Positions 1 to 7,872 of a stretch of 64,000 nt of DNA are shown one piece after another. Within the stretch, counting starts at the first letter, position 1. Each line of letters begins with the position of its first letter. The notes beneath the pieces are model-generated. The model had not been told where the DNA came from and made no database searches. It saw only the letters and a program-made list of their open reading frames with translations. A program made the translations under genes and the position numbers. The DNA comes from Achromobacter pestifer. Lineage in GTDB: Bacteria > Pseudomonadota > Gammaproteobacteria > Burkholderiales > Burkholderiaceae_B. Location: NCBI RefSeq assembly GCF_013267355.1, contig NZ_CP053985.1, positions 3,534,001 through 3,598,000 of the forward strand. The letters are read 5' to 3'.

Positions 1-522
1 GAAATAGATGATGGGAATGTTGACCACGCCGGCCAGCACCAGCACCGATCCCGCACGGTCGGCGCGCTGCGGGTCGTCGATGGCTGCCTTCAATGCGATG
101 TAGCCCGCATACAGGAACAGCAAGATCAATTCCGAGGTCAGCCGCGCATCCCAGACCCACCAGGCGCCCCACATGGGCTTGCCCCACAGCGCGCCGGTCC
201 ACAGCGACAGAAACGTGAACAGGGCGCCGGTCGGCGCCAGCGCGGCAATCATCATGGCCGACAGCCTGCTGTTGAATACCAGATGGATCAGGGCCCAGAA
301 CGCCATTACCAGATACACGAACATCGACATCCAGGAGACCGGGACGTGGACGAAGATGATGCGGTAGCCCTGGCCCTGCTGGGCGTCTTCGGGCGCGGCC
401 AGAAAGCCGACATAGAGGCCTGCCGCGGCCAACAAGACCGCGGCCGCCGTAAACCAGGGAATCGCCTTTCCGGCCAGCGGATAGAAGGTTTTGGGCGAGG
501 CATAGTGAAACCAGCGGATCAT
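1..522 (-). CDS. ccmC: Heme exporter membrane protein CcmC (3' part cut by window edge)
   Basis: The first 174 residues of CcmC are readable on the minus strand from an ATG at 522; the rest lies outside the window. CcmC is the polytopic inner-membrane protein that handles heme and passes it to the chaperone CcmE during system I cytochrome c maturation. The tryptophan-rich heme-handling motif is visible as WGAWWVWDARLTSE at roughly residues 119-132, in a loop between hydrophobic helices. The start lies 7 bases after the ccmB stop, so it belongs to the ccmA-ccmB-ccmC operon. The family is usually about 240-250 residues, so about 70 residues are missing only because of the window border. Confidence 0.95.
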   Translation of the reverse strand, partial: MIRWFHYASPKTFYPLAGKAIPWFTAAAVLLAAAGLYVGFLAAPEDAQQGQGYRIIFVHVPVSWMSMFVYLVMAFWALIHLVFNSRLSAMMIAALAPTGALFTFLSLWTGALWGKPMWGAWWVWDARLTSELILLFLYAGYIALKAAIDDPQRADRAGSVLVLAGVVNIPIIYF

Positions 523-529
523 GGGCTCC

Positions 530-1207
530 TCATTCCAGTGAGATGCGTATCGCGGCGGCGGCGGCCAGCGGCGCGAAGAACAGGGACATGGCCAGCACGG
601 CGCCCAGCAGCGACAGGTGCGCGTTCGCGCCCAGGCCGCTTTGGGCCGCCTGCACCGCGCCGGCGCCGAATACGAGAATGGGAATGAAGAGGGGCAGGAC
701 CAGCAGGGCCAGCAGCGCCCCGCCGCCACGCGCGGTCAAGGTGAGCGCCGCGCCAATGGCGCCGATCAGGCCGAGCGCGGGCGTGCCGATGGCCAGGCCC
801 AGCGTCAGGATCAGCAGGGCGGCGGCGTCCAGCCCGAACTGCAATCCCAGCACGGGCGCAAGCAAAGTCAGCGGCAGTCCGGACACCAGCCAGTGGGCCG
901 CGACCTTGCCCAGCACGACCACCGGCAAGGGCGCGGCGGAGAGCATCAGCTGCTCCAGCGAACCGTCGCGATGGTCTACTTCGAAAAGACGGCCCAGCGA
1001 CATCAGACAGGACAGCAAGGCCATCACCCAGAGCACGCCTGGTGCAATGGCCCGCAGCGTTTCGCGCTCGGGGCCGACTGCCAGGGGGAACAGGCTGGCG
1101 GCCACCAGGAAGAAGGCCAGCGGCGTCAGCGTGTCGCTGGCGCGCCGCTGGGCGATGCGCAGGTCGCGCAGCGCAACCGCCGCAAGCAATTTCGGCATGG
1201 AATACAT
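530..1207 (-). CDS. ccmB: Heme exporter permease CcmB
   Basis: The 225-residue product is almost entirely hydrophobic, with about six membrane segments, matching the length and character of CcmB, the permease of the CcmABC(D) complex that releases holo-CcmE during cytochrome c maturation. The motif RDGSLEQLMLS (about residues 80-90) is typical of the family. The gene lies between ccmA (3 bases upstream) and ccmC (7 bases downstream), which fixes its identity. The first ATG (1207) was kept; an internal ATG three codons on (MPKLL) is an equally possible start because neither has a strong ribosome binding site. Confidence 0.95.
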   Translation of the reverse strand: MYSMPKLLAAVALRDLRIAQRRASDTLTPLAFFLVAASLFPLAVGPERETLRAIAPGVLWVMALLSCLMSLGRLFEVDHRDGSLEQLMLSAAPLPVVVLGKVAAHWLVSGLPLTLLAPVLGLQFGLDAAALLILTLGLAIGTPALGLIGAIGAALTLTARGGGALLALLVLPLFIPILVFGAGAVQAAQSGLGANAHLSLLGAVLAMSLFFAPLAAAAAIRISLE

Positions 1208-1210
1208 GCG

Positions 1211-1825
1211 CTAGGATCCAAGCCGGATCTGCTTGTGCGCATGGTCCAGCGCAATCTCTTGATGGCTCGTCGCCACGATCGCGCCGCCATCGCGCAGATG
1301 GCGATCCATGGCGCGTGCAAGCCAGGAGTGGGCTGCGGCGTCCAGGGCGGTCACGGGTTCGTCGAGAATCCAGAGGGGCCGGAACTCGGCAAGCAGGCGA
1401 GCGAGGGCCGCTCGCCGCCTCTGGCCGGCCGACAGGGCGCGGATGGGAAGATGCTTCTTGCTTTCGAGGCCTGCCTCGCGCAGCGCGGACGCGATGGCTG
1501 CGGGACGGTCCGCGTGTCCGCTTGCGGCCTGTAGCGCTTGCAGATTCTGGATGGCGCTGAGTTCGCCATTGAGGCCCTCGGCGTGGCCCACATAAAAGAA
1601 CTGGCCGCGATACCCGTTGCCAGGTTGCGAGATGCCGAGTCCCTGCCAGAGCACCTTGCCGCGGGCGGGCCGCGTCAAGCCCGCCAGGATGCGCAGCAGG
1701 CTGGTCTTGCCGCTGCCGTTGCGTCCGTGGACGAACAGGCATTCGCCGGGCGCCACATGCAAGGCCAGCCCCTTGAACAGCGGACGCTCCGCGCGCATGC
1801 AACCCAGATCCATCGCTTCAAGCAT
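1211..1825 (-). CDS. ccmA: Heme exporter ATP-binding protein CcmA
   Basis: A small ABC ATPase (204 residues from the chosen start), the normal CcmA size. The Walker A motif GRNGSGKT lies near residue 34, the signature LSAGQ near 132 and the Walker B LWILDEP near 153. It energises CcmB/CcmC in cytochrome c maturation. The ATG at 1825 (MLEAMDLG) was preferred over an upstream in-frame ATG at 1858, because the extra 11 residues do not look like CcmA and would run into the presumed -10 element at 1858-1863. It is the first gene of the ccm operon seen here, and a copper-box-like inverted repeat sits upstream. Confidence 0.93.
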   Translation of the reverse strand: MLEAMDLGCMRAERPLFKGLALHVAPGECLFVHGRNGSGKTSLLRILAGLTRPARGKVLWQGLGISQPGNGYRGQFFYVGHAEGLNGELSAIQNLQALQAASGHADRPAAIASALREAGLESKKHLPIRALSAGQRRRAALARLLAEFRPLWILDEPVTALDAAAHSWLARAMDRHLRDGGAIVATSHQEIALDHAHKQIRLGS

Positions 1826-1896
1826 TGCCGTCCCGCCGCTGTGTGGACAAAGGGGCAACTATAGGGAGGCGCGTCTGACCGCCACATTGCTGGCGC

Positions 1897-1915
1897 TTTA
1901 CATTCCTGTAATGTT
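1897..1915. promoter_or_regulatory. Candidate CopR copper box upstream of ccmA
   Basis: The site reads TTTACATTCCTGTAATGTT and contains a perfect inverted repeat TTACA-TTCC-TGTAA (1898-1911). Thirteen bases (TTCCTGTAATGTT) are identical to the site at 5532-5550 upstream of the cupredoxin gene. A -10-like TATAGT lies on the minus strand at 1858-1863, 34 bases from the box edge, exactly the spacing seen at the cupredoxin promoter. The site is about 70 bases upstream of the ccmA start and beyond the putative copB terminator, so it points at ccmA. Binding by CopR is inferred from similarity between the sites. Confidence 0.6.
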
Positions 1916-1984
1916 GGGCCGGAAACGGCCTTGTTTCAGTACAGATCGCGCGGGTGCGGGCGGAGCAGTTGAAATAGTCCTGAT

Positions 1985-2007
1985 CGGCGCCGCGAGTCGC
2001 GGCGCCG
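1985..2007 (-). terminator. Strong hairpin just after copB
   Basis: A 10-bp perfect stem (CGGCGCCGCG / CGCGGCGCCG) with a three-base loop lies 8 bases beyond the copB stop codon. There is no clean T run, so it may stabilise the mRNA end or act as a weak or Rho-assisted terminator. It separates the cop operon from the ccm promoter region. Confidence 0.45.
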
Positions 2008-2014
2008 TGGCTGC

Positions 2015-3058
2015 TTAGAACCAGATGCGCACGCCGGCCAGGATGGCGCGTTCGGAACGGCTTTCTCCGGCCTCGCTCGCGTAGCTCGCGGTCTTGCCGA
2101 ACTTGCGTCCGAACGACACGCCGACATAAGGCGCGAATTCGCGCGTGACTTCGTAGCGCAGCCGCAAGGAGAACGATGCGTCGGACAGGCCGGAGCCCAC
2201 GCCGCGCGCCTCGTCGTTCTTGCCGTACAGGCTGGCTTCGATCTCGGGCGTGAGGATCAGGCGCTGCGTAAGCAGCAGGTCATACTCGGCCTTCAGCGCC
2301 AGCGCAGTCCTGCCGGATCCGCCGACATAGCCGGTGATCTCGGTCTCGATGCCGTAGGGGGCTACGCCCTGCACGCCGAACGCGGCCCAGTTGCGTTTCG
2401 GACCCGTGCCGAAATCGCGCCGCGCGCCCAGCTGCAAGTCCCAGAACGGCGAGATCGTGTGGCTCCAGAAGGCCTCGATCTTGGCATCCGTGCTGCCGTT
2501 CAGGCGATCGCCCTCGCTCTTGATCCACAGCTTGTTCAGGTCGCGGCCGATCCAGAACTGGCCGTCCCATTGCAGGCTGGTCTGTTCGTTGCGGTCATAG
2601 GCGACGCCGAGCTTGTCGAACAGCAGATGGCTGGTGACGACGTTGTCCATCATGTGTGGATGGATGCGGTAGGCGGCGTAACGCTGCTCCGTGCTGCCGT
2701 CGCTGGAGGGCAGGGAACCCACTGGCGGGCCTTTGCGCGAGGATTCGTCCATGCCGGGCATCGAGCTGTGATCCATGCCAGGCATCGAACCGTGATCCAT
2801 GCCTTGCATCGAGCCTTGGTCCATGCCTTTCATGGAACCGTGGTCCATGCTCTTCTTCGAGGTCGGCGCCTGGCCCTGCATCGATCCATGATTCATGCCA
2901 GGCATCGAGCTGTGGTCCATGTCCTGCATTGAACCGTGGTCCATGCCATTCATCGTTCCTGCCGGCGTCTGCGCCAGGGCCAGTCCGGATGCGGCGGAAA
3001 GGAGGGCGGCGCCCGCGACGAGCCCGGGCCAGTGCTTTCTGGATGTCGTTGTTCTCAT
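2015..3058 (-). CDS. copB: Outer-membrane copper resistance protein CopB
   Basis: The 347-residue protein starts at ATG 3058 with a signal peptide (MRTTTSRKHW, then a hydrophobic stretch ending ALAQ). Residues about 35-125 are a Met/His-rich series of degenerate MDHGSM units, presumably copper-binding. The rest resembles the CopB domain: it begins near AAYRIHPHMMDN and ends in an aromatic-terminated strand (VRIWF) as in outer-membrane beta-barrels. It is 11 bases after copA in the order cupredoxin-copA-copB. CopB is thought to bind or export copper at the outer membrane. A longer in-frame reading upstream has no support; the signal peptide fixes the start. Confidence 0.92.
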   Translation of the reverse strand: MRTTTSRKHWPGLVAGAALLSAASGLALAQTPAGTMNGMDHGSMQDMDHSSMPGMNHGSMQGQAPTSKKSMDHGSMKGMDQGSMQGMDHGSMPGMDHSSMPGMDESSRKGPPVGSLPSSDGSTEQRYAAYRIHPHMMDNVVTSHLLFDKLGVAYDRNEQTSLQWDGQFWIGRDLNKLWIKSEGDRLNGSTDAKIEAFWSHTISPFWDLQLGARRDFGTGPKRNWAAFGVQGVAPYGIETEITGYVGGSGRTALALKAEYDLLLTQRLILTPEIEASLYGKNDEARGVGSGLSDASFSLRLRYEVTREFAPYVGVSFGRKFGKTASYASEAGESRSERAILAGVRIWF

Positions 3059-3069
3059 TATTCCCCCCC

Positions 3070-4920
3070 CTATTCCACGACGACCGCGCGGAACATGCCG
3101 GCCTCCATGTGGAACAGCAAATGGCAGTGATAGGCCCAGTTGCCGCGCGCGTCCGCGCTGACGCGGTAGGTGAGGCGCTGCGCCGGGTTCAGGCTGATCG
3201 TGTGCTTGCGGACCTGGAAATTGCCGTCGGCGGACTCGAGGTCGCTCCACAAGCCATGCAGGTGGATGGGGTGCGTCATCATGGTGTCGTTGACCAGAAC
3301 GAAGCGCACGCGCTCGCCATACTTGAGCACGATGGGCTTGGCCTCGGTGAACTTCAGCCCGTTGAACGACCACATGTAGCGGTCCATGTTGCCGGTCAGA
3401 TGCAGCTCGATCTCGCGGGTTGGCGGGCGGTTGTCCGCGGGTTCGACCATGGAGCGCAGGTCGGCGTAGGTCAGCACGCGGCGGCCGTTGTTGCGCAAGC
3501 CCACGCCGGGATCGTCCAGCCGGGTCGAGACGATGTCGGGCACCATGGAGTTGGCGGGGCTGTACTCGGCGGGGTAAGGGTGCTTGACCTCGACCATGCC
3601 GCCCTCGTTGCCGCCCGCGCCGTGGTTCATGCCGGCGTGATTCATGCCAGCCATGCCAGCCATGCCTGCGTGGTTCATGCCTCCCATGGAGCCATGGTCC
3701 ATGCCGCCTTGCGTCCCAGCGTTCATCGCGCCTTGAGCGCCGTGGTCCATGCCGCCCGCCTGCGAGCCGCCCATGTCCATGCCGGGCATGTCGTGCGCCA
3801 TGCCCATGTCCATCATGGTCAGCACCTGCACCGGGTCCAGCGCCGGGATCTCGGCCTGCATGCCTTCGCGCGGCGCCAGCGTGCCGCGGGCATAGCCGGA
3901 GCGGTCCATGGCCTGCGAGAAGATCGTATAGGCGCGCTCGTCCTGCGGTTCGACGATGACGTCATAGGTCTCGGCCACGGCGATGCGGAACTCTTCCACC
4001 TCCACGGGCCGCACGGCCAGGCCGTCGGCGGCCACCACCGTCATCTTCAGGCCGGGGATGCGCACATCGAAGTAGGTCATGGCCGACCCGTTGATGAATC
4101 GCAGGCGGATCCGTTCGCCCGGGCGGAACAGGCCAGTCCAGTTGCCGGCCGGCGACTTGCCGTTGGTAAGGAAGGTGTAGGTCGCGCCCGAGACGTCGGC
4201 CAGATCGGTCTGGTTCATGCGCATCTTCTGCCACATGAGCCGCTCGTTCAGCGCATTCTTCCAGCCGGATTTCTCGGCGTCGTCCATCAGACTGCCGACG
4301 GTGGGCTGGATGTAGTTGTAGTAGTCGGGCATCACCTTGAGCTTGCGGAACACGCTCATGGGATCTTCATCGGTCCAGTCGGACAGCAGCACGACATAGT
4401 CGCGGTCCGCGCGCACCGGGTCGGGGCGCTTGGGATCGATCACGATGGCGCCGTACAGCCCCGTCTGCTCCTGGAAACCGGAATGGCTGTGATACCAGTA
4501 CGTGCCGCTCTGGCCCACGTCGAACTGATAGGTGAAGGTCTCGCCGGGGGCGATGCCGGGAAAGCTCAGGCCGGGCACGCCGTCCATGCCAGTGGGCAGG
4601 ATGATGCCGTGCCAATGGATCGAGGTGTCTTCGCGCAGGCGGTTGGTGACGCGCAGCGTGACGCGGTCGCCTTCGCGCCAGCGCAGCGTGGGCGCGGGCA
4701 GCATGCCGTTGACCGTGGTGGCGATGCGCGGGGCGCCGGTGAAATTGGCGGCGCTTTCGCCGATCTCCAGGTTGAACTCGGTGCCCGACAGCACGCTCTG
4801 CCGGGCGGAGCCGGCCTGCGCCCACGAGGACGGGCCCCACAGGCCCATGCCGGCCAGCGCGCCGCCCGTGGCCAGGCCCTGCACGAACCGGCGGCGCGGA
4901 TTCGAAACTGCTCTACTCAT
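3070..4920 (-). CDS. copA: Periplasmic multicopper oxidase CopA
   Basis: The 616-residue protein has a twin-arginine signal (NPRRRFVQG, then a hydrophobic stretch ending SSWAQA), as expected for a protein exported folded with copper. All four multicopper-oxidase ligand motifs are visible: HWHGI, WYHSHS, HPIHLHG and YHCHLLFHMEAGM near the C terminus. A Met-rich stretch of MDHG/MNHAG units lies at roughly residues 375-435, typical of CopA/PcoA. It probably oxidises or sequesters Cu(I) in the periplasm. It lies between the cupredoxin gene (42-base gap) and copB (11-base gap) in one operon. Length and motifs match the family, with nothing broken. Confidence 0.96.
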   Translation of the reverse strand: MSRAVSNPRRRFVQGLATGGALAGMGLWGPSSWAQAGSARQSVLSGTEFNLEIGESAANFTGAPRIATTVNGMLPAPTLRWREGDRVTLRVTNRLREDTSIHWHGIILPTGMDGVPGLSFPGIAPGETFTYQFDVGQSGTYWYHSHSGFQEQTGLYGAIVIDPKRPDPVRADRDYVVLLSDWTDEDPMSVFRKLKVMPDYYNYIQPTVGSLMDDAEKSGWKNALNERLMWQKMRMNQTDLADVSGATYTFLTNGKSPAGNWTGLFRPGERIRLRFINGSAMTYFDVRIPGLKMTVVAADGLAVRPVEVEEFRIAVAETYDVIVEPQDERAYTIFSQAMDRSGYARGTLAPREGMQAEIPALDPVQVLTMMDMGMAHDMPGMDMGGSQAGGMDHGAQGAMNAGTQGGMDHGSMGGMNHAGMAGMAGMNHAGMNHGAGGNEGGMVEVKHPYPAEYSPANSMVPDIVSTRLDDPGVGLRNNGRRVLTYADLRSMVEPADNRPPTREIELHLTGNMDRYMWSFNGLKFTEAKPIVLKYGERVRFVLVNDTMMTHPIHLHGLWSDLESADGNFQVRKHTISLNPAQRLTYRVSADARGNWAYHCHLLFHMEAGMFRAVVVE

Positions 4921-4962
4921 GCTCTATCTCCCCGGTAGCCGGACCGGCATCCCGGCAGTGGA

Positions 4963-5454
4963 TTACTTGACGGAAACCGCGCCCTTCATGCCGGCGGGGT
5001 AGTGCCCGGGCTCGAGGCAGGCGAAGGCGACGGTTCCCGCCTTGTCGAACGTCCAGACGATGTCGCCGGCCTTGCCCGCTTCCAGGGAAACGGAGTTCGG
5101 CTCTTCATGGCGCATGCCCGGATCGTTGAGCATCATCTGGTAGTGGCTGTCCAGGTCGGCCTTGTTGCCCAGCACCATTTCGTGGCGGATCTTGCCCGAG
5201 TTGGTGACCTTGAAGCGGATGGTTTCGCCTGCCTTGACGTCGATCTTGTCCGGCGTGAAGCGCATGGCGTCCGTCATGTCGACGACAACCGTGCGCGAGA
5301 CCTTGGCGGGGTTGCCGGGCTTGCCGATGGCGGCCACGGCATCATGGCCGCCGCCGTGGCCCGCGCCATGGCCGGGGGCGGCCATGGCACCGAAGGAAAG
5401 CAAAAAGGCGCCCGCGGCGACGGCGCCCTGCGCGAGTTTCACCAGTTTTTTCAT
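4963..5454 (-). CDS. Periplasmic cupredoxin (CopI/CopC-like copper protein)
   Basis: A 163-residue exported protein: signal peptide ending near AMA, a Gly/His-rich linker (GHGAGHGGGHD), then a cupredoxin fold. Type I copper ligands are visible as RHEMVLG (His) and, near the C terminus, ACLEPGHYPAGMKG (Cys, His, Met). Related small cupredoxins sit next to copA in many proteobacteria and contribute to copper tolerance. It is the first gene of the cop operon, and the upstream gap of 78 bases carries a -10-like element at 5493-5498 and the copper box. The exact family name (CopI-like) is inferred. Confidence 0.88.
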   Translation of the reverse strand: MKKLVKLAQGAVAAGAFLLSFGAMAAPGHGAGHGGGHDAVAAIGKPGNPAKVSRTVVVDMTDAMRFTPDKIDVKAGETIRFKVTNSGKIRHEMVLGNKADLDSHYQMMLNDPGMRHEEPNSVSLEAGKAGDIVWTFDKAGTVAFACLEPGHYPAGMKGAVSVK

Positions 5455-5492
5455 GCGTATCCTCTAGACTCGAATTGGGGGTAGGAGGCGCC

Positions 5493-5550
5493 ACTTTAGT
5501 GACGCGCTCCACACCGCAACCTGTCGGGAGGATTACTTTCCTGTAATGTT
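5493..5550 (-). promoter_or_regulatory. Copper box and -10 element of the cupredoxin-copA-copB operon
   Basis: The box at 5532-5550 reads ATTACTTTCCTGTAATGTT, an inverted repeat (ATTAC/GTAAT). The -10-like TAAAGT lies at 5493-5498 on the minus strand, 34 bases from the box edge. The box overlaps the last codons and stop of the sensor kinase gene. The same 13-base core and the same 34-base spacing recur upstream of ccmA. CopR/CusR-type regulators bind such ATTAC-GTAAT sites; the link to the neighbouring copR is inferred from proximity. Confidence 0.7.
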
Positions 5551-6915
5551 CGGCGCCCGGGATAGCGTGAAGCCGACCTCGGTGCCCTGTCCGCCGCAGC
5601 GGGCGAAGGCGTTGCCGCCATGCATGCGGGCGATGGCCCGTACGATGGCCAGGCCCAGGCCGTGTCCGTCGGCGCGCCGGCTGCGGGCATCGTCGCCCCG
5701 GTAGAAGCGGTCGAAGATGCGTGGCAAGGCCTGCGCCGCGATCGGCGCGCCAGGGTTCCTGACCCTGATTTCTATCTCGTCCTGCCGGGTGATGCAGTAG
5801 AGGTCGATACCGCGTCCGCGGGGCGTGGCCCGGATGGCGTTGCTGAGCAGGTTCGCGATGGCGCGCCGCAACAGCCGCGGGTTGGCCATCAGGGTGGCGG
5901 CGCCGTGGGCCGTCACGGATACGCCGGCCTCGTCCAGCGCGGCCTCGTAGTATTCGGCCACGCGGGCGACCTCCCGGCGCACGTCCACTTCCTGCAGGTC
6001 GCCCGCCGGCTCGCCGCCATCGGCGCGGGCCAGGAAAAGCATGTCGTTGACCAGCGCCTTCAAGCCCTCCAGCTCTTCCAGGTTGGACTCCAGCACCTCG
6101 CGCAGCTCCTGCTCCGAACGCCTGGACGACAGGATGACCTCGGTGCCGCTGATCAGCGTGGCCAGGGGCGTGCGCAGTTCATGCGCCACGTCGGCGTTGA
6201 AGCCTTCCATCTGCTGGTAGGCCGTCTGTACCCGGCCCAGCATGCCGTTGAAGGTATGGGTGAACTCGCGCAGCTCGCGGTCTATGCCCTGTTCCGGCAG
6301 GCGCACGGCGAGATTGTCCGGCTGGATGCGGGCGGCTTGCTGAGACAGGCGGCGGATGGGCGACAGTGAGCGCCGCACCGCCCATGCCGACAGCACCAGC
6401 GTGGCGCCGACCCAGACCGCGCAGATCAGGACCAGCGCGGTGGCGAAGGCATACAGGAATTGCGTTCCTGGCCGAAGATTCACGGCCACGGTGAGCTCTG
6501 CGCCCGGCAGCAGCGCGCCTTCGAGCGGCACGCGCAAGCCGCGCATGTTCCAGCCGTCCTGCGAGTGCAGCCTGATCTCGCGCCCGGACAGCGGCCGCAC
6601 GTCCACGGGCGGCGCCTCGCCGTAGAACACGCTGCCGTCCGCAAGCGTGATCCAGGTCTTGAGGTTGCCGTGGCCGACCATGATGTTGTCCAGGGCGCCG
6701 CGCAGATCCTGCATCTGCGCGAGCGTGGCCTGCATGCCGATGAGGTGGTTGATGAGCTCAAGTTTGCCCGCCACCTCGGTGATTTCCTGGCGCTGCACCT
6801 CGCGCTTCAAGGCCCAGAACAAGGTGTAGCCGGCGATGCTGGAAACCACCAGGGCAATGATGCCGAGCAGCAGCGTGAGCCGGATTTCCATGGAGGCGAC
6901 GCGGGGCAGCTTCAT
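5533..6915 (-). CDS. copS: Heavy-metal sensor histidine kinase (CopS/CusS-like)
   Basis: A 460-residue membrane kinase. An N-terminal helix (about residues 10-33), a periplasmic sensor stretch, a second helix (about 155-178) and a HAMP linker are followed by the phospho-acceptor His245 in VAHELRTPL. The ATPase part carries [11 protein letters not shown] and the G box GHGLGLAIV. Family members sense periplasmic Cu(I)/Ag(I) and phosphorylate the partner regulator. It overlaps the regulator gene by 4 bases (ATGA), so the two are translationally coupled. Its 3' end overlaps the copper box of the cop operon. Metal specificity is inferred from the adjacent copA/copB. Confidence 0.92.
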   Translation of the reverse strand: MKLPRVASMEIRLTLLLGIIALVVSSIAGYTLFWALKREVQRQEITEVAGKLELINHLIGMQATLAQMQDLRGALDNIMVGHGNLKTWITLADGSVFYGEAPPVDVRPLSGREIRLHSQDGWNMRGLRVPLEGALLPGAELTVAVNLRPGTQFLYAFATALVLICAVWVGATLVLSAWAVRRSLSPIRRLSQQAARIQPDNLAVRLPEQGIDRELREFTHTFNGMLGRVQTAYQQMEGFNADVAHELRTPLATLISGTEVILSSRRSEQELREVLESNLEELEGLKALVNDMLFLARADGGEPAGDLQEVDVRREVARVAEYYEAALDEAGVSVTAHGAATLMANPRLLRRAIANLLSNAIRATPRGRGIDLYCITRQDEIEIRVRNPGAPIAAQALPRIFDRFYRGDDARSRRADGHGLGLAIVRAIARMHGGNAFARCGGQGTEVGFTLSRAPNITGK

Positions 6916-7586
6916 TTTTCGCGCAGCTCCAGCACGTAGCCCATGCCGCGCACGGTATGCAGCAGCTTGGTCTCGAACGGATCGTCGATCTTCGCGCGCA
7001 GACGCCGCACGGCGACTTCGATGACGTTGGTGTCGCTATCGAAGTTCATGTCCCAGACCTGCTCGGCGAGCACGGTCCGGGACAGCACCTGGCCATGGCG
7101 GCGCAGCATCAACGTCAGCAGCGTGAACTCCTTGGCGGTCAGGTCCAGGCGCAGGCCGCCTCGTTGCGCCTTGCGCCGCGCCAGGTCCATCTCCAGGTCG
7201 GCAAGCTTGAGCAGCGTCGATTCCTGTCCCCGGCCGCGGCGCAGCAGGGCCTGGATCCGCGCCAGCAGCTCGGAAAAGGCGAAGGGCTTGACAAGATAGT
7301 CGTCCGCGCCGCCCTCCAGGCCGCGCACGCGGTCTTCCACCTTGTCGCGGGCGGTCAGCATCAGGACTGGTGTTTCCTTGTGCTTGCGCAGGTCCGCCAG
7401 CACGCCGAAGCCGTCGACGCCGGGCAGCATGACGTCCAGCACCACCACGTCGTAGTCGCCCTCGATGGCGGCGTGCCGTCCGTCGATGCCGTCGCGGGCG
7501 ATGTCGACCACGTAGTTGTGCTCGGTCAATCCTTTGCGGACGTAGTCCGCGAGCTTTCTTTCATCTTCGATCAAGAGGATACGCAT
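6912..7586 (-). CDS. copR: Copper response regulator CopR (OmpR family)
   Basis: A 224-residue OmpR/PhoB-type regulator. The receiver domain has the phospho-acceptor Asp51 ([10 protein letters not shown]) and the conserved Thr and Lys (MLTARD, YLVKPF). The winged-helix DNA-binding domain fills the C-terminal 100 residues (LTAKEFTLL, then [15 protein letters not shown]). ATG 7586 (MRILLIEDE) was chosen because family members begin just this way; a 29-residue upstream extension has no family support. The gene overlaps copS by 4 bases. TGTAAT repeats just upstream suggest autoregulation. Confidence 0.94.
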   Translation of the reverse strand: MRILLIEDERKLADYVRKGLTEHNYVVDIARDGIDGRHAAIEGDYDVVVLDVMLPGVDGFGVLADLRKHKETPVLMLTARDKVEDRVRGLEGGADDYLVKPFAFSELLARIQALLRRGRGQESTLLKLADLEMDLARRKAQRGGLRLDLTAKEFTLLTLMLRRHGQVLSRTVLAEQVWDMNFDSDTNVIEVAVRRLRAKIDDPFETKLLHTVRGMGYVLELREK

Positions 7587-7603
7587 GGGGCGCCTCGCTT
7601 TCC

Positions 7604-7640
7604 TTGCACAAATGTAATGAGTCGGTCCGGCTTCTGTAAT
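7604..7640. promoter_or_regulatory. Candidate CopR sites in the copR upstream region
   Basis: The imperfect box TTGCACAAATGTAA (7604-7617) and a second TGTAAT at 7635-7640 form direct TGTAAT repeats 22 bases apart, about two helical turns. The half sites match the boxes at 1897 and 5532. They lie 18-54 bases upstream of copR, and also upstream of the divergent leader ORF and glycosyltransferase gene. Geometry differs from the other two boxes, so the role (autoregulation or control of the divergent unit) is open. Confidence 0.4.
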
Positions 7641-7711
7641 TGCCGACTGCGTAGAGTTCAGCGTGTCTGCCAAGTTCCCGCTTGGCGGCGCTGAAACACA
7701 AGGAGCGATCC

Positions 7712-7858
7712 GTGAGTGCTCGAAAACCTATCTCGAAGAGCTTTGAAACGGCCAACGATGAAATCGGCGTTGCGGCGCATTATGCACCCTGCGCGCCGAA
7801 ACGTGCACGGCAATTCGAGCGGATGCCGGCCGATGGCGCCGGTCCGTCCAGGACCTGA
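7712..7858 (+). CDS. Possible 48-residue leader ORF before the glycosyltransferase
   Basis: A GTG at 7712 is preceded by a perfect AAGGAG (7700-7705) at 6-base spacing and opens a 48-codon frame ending TGA at 7856-7858. The product begins [12 protein letters not shown]; it is soluble-looking, basic and matches no family I recognise. The glycosyltransferase ATG follows 14 bases later and has no good ribosome binding site of its own. The short frame could therefore be a translational leader. It may also be a chance frame; conservation would decide. Confidence 0.4.
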   Translation: MSARKPISKSFETANDEIGVAAHYAPCAPKRARQFERMPADGAGPSRT

Positions 7859-7872
7859 ACAGGCGCTCCGCA

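Noticed and set aside
2750..2960. Regular short repeats resembling an array
   Set aside because: They encode the MDHGSM units of CopB in frame; no direct repeats with unique spacers, so not CRISPR.
3620..3830. Second patch of short repeats with ccatg/catgcc units
   Set aside because: They encode the Met-rich MDHG/MNHAG stretch of CopA.
2656..4938. 760-codon open frame on the plus strand
   Set aside because: It is the antisense shadow of copA and copB; the product is His/Val/Gly-rich low-complexity and has no domain.
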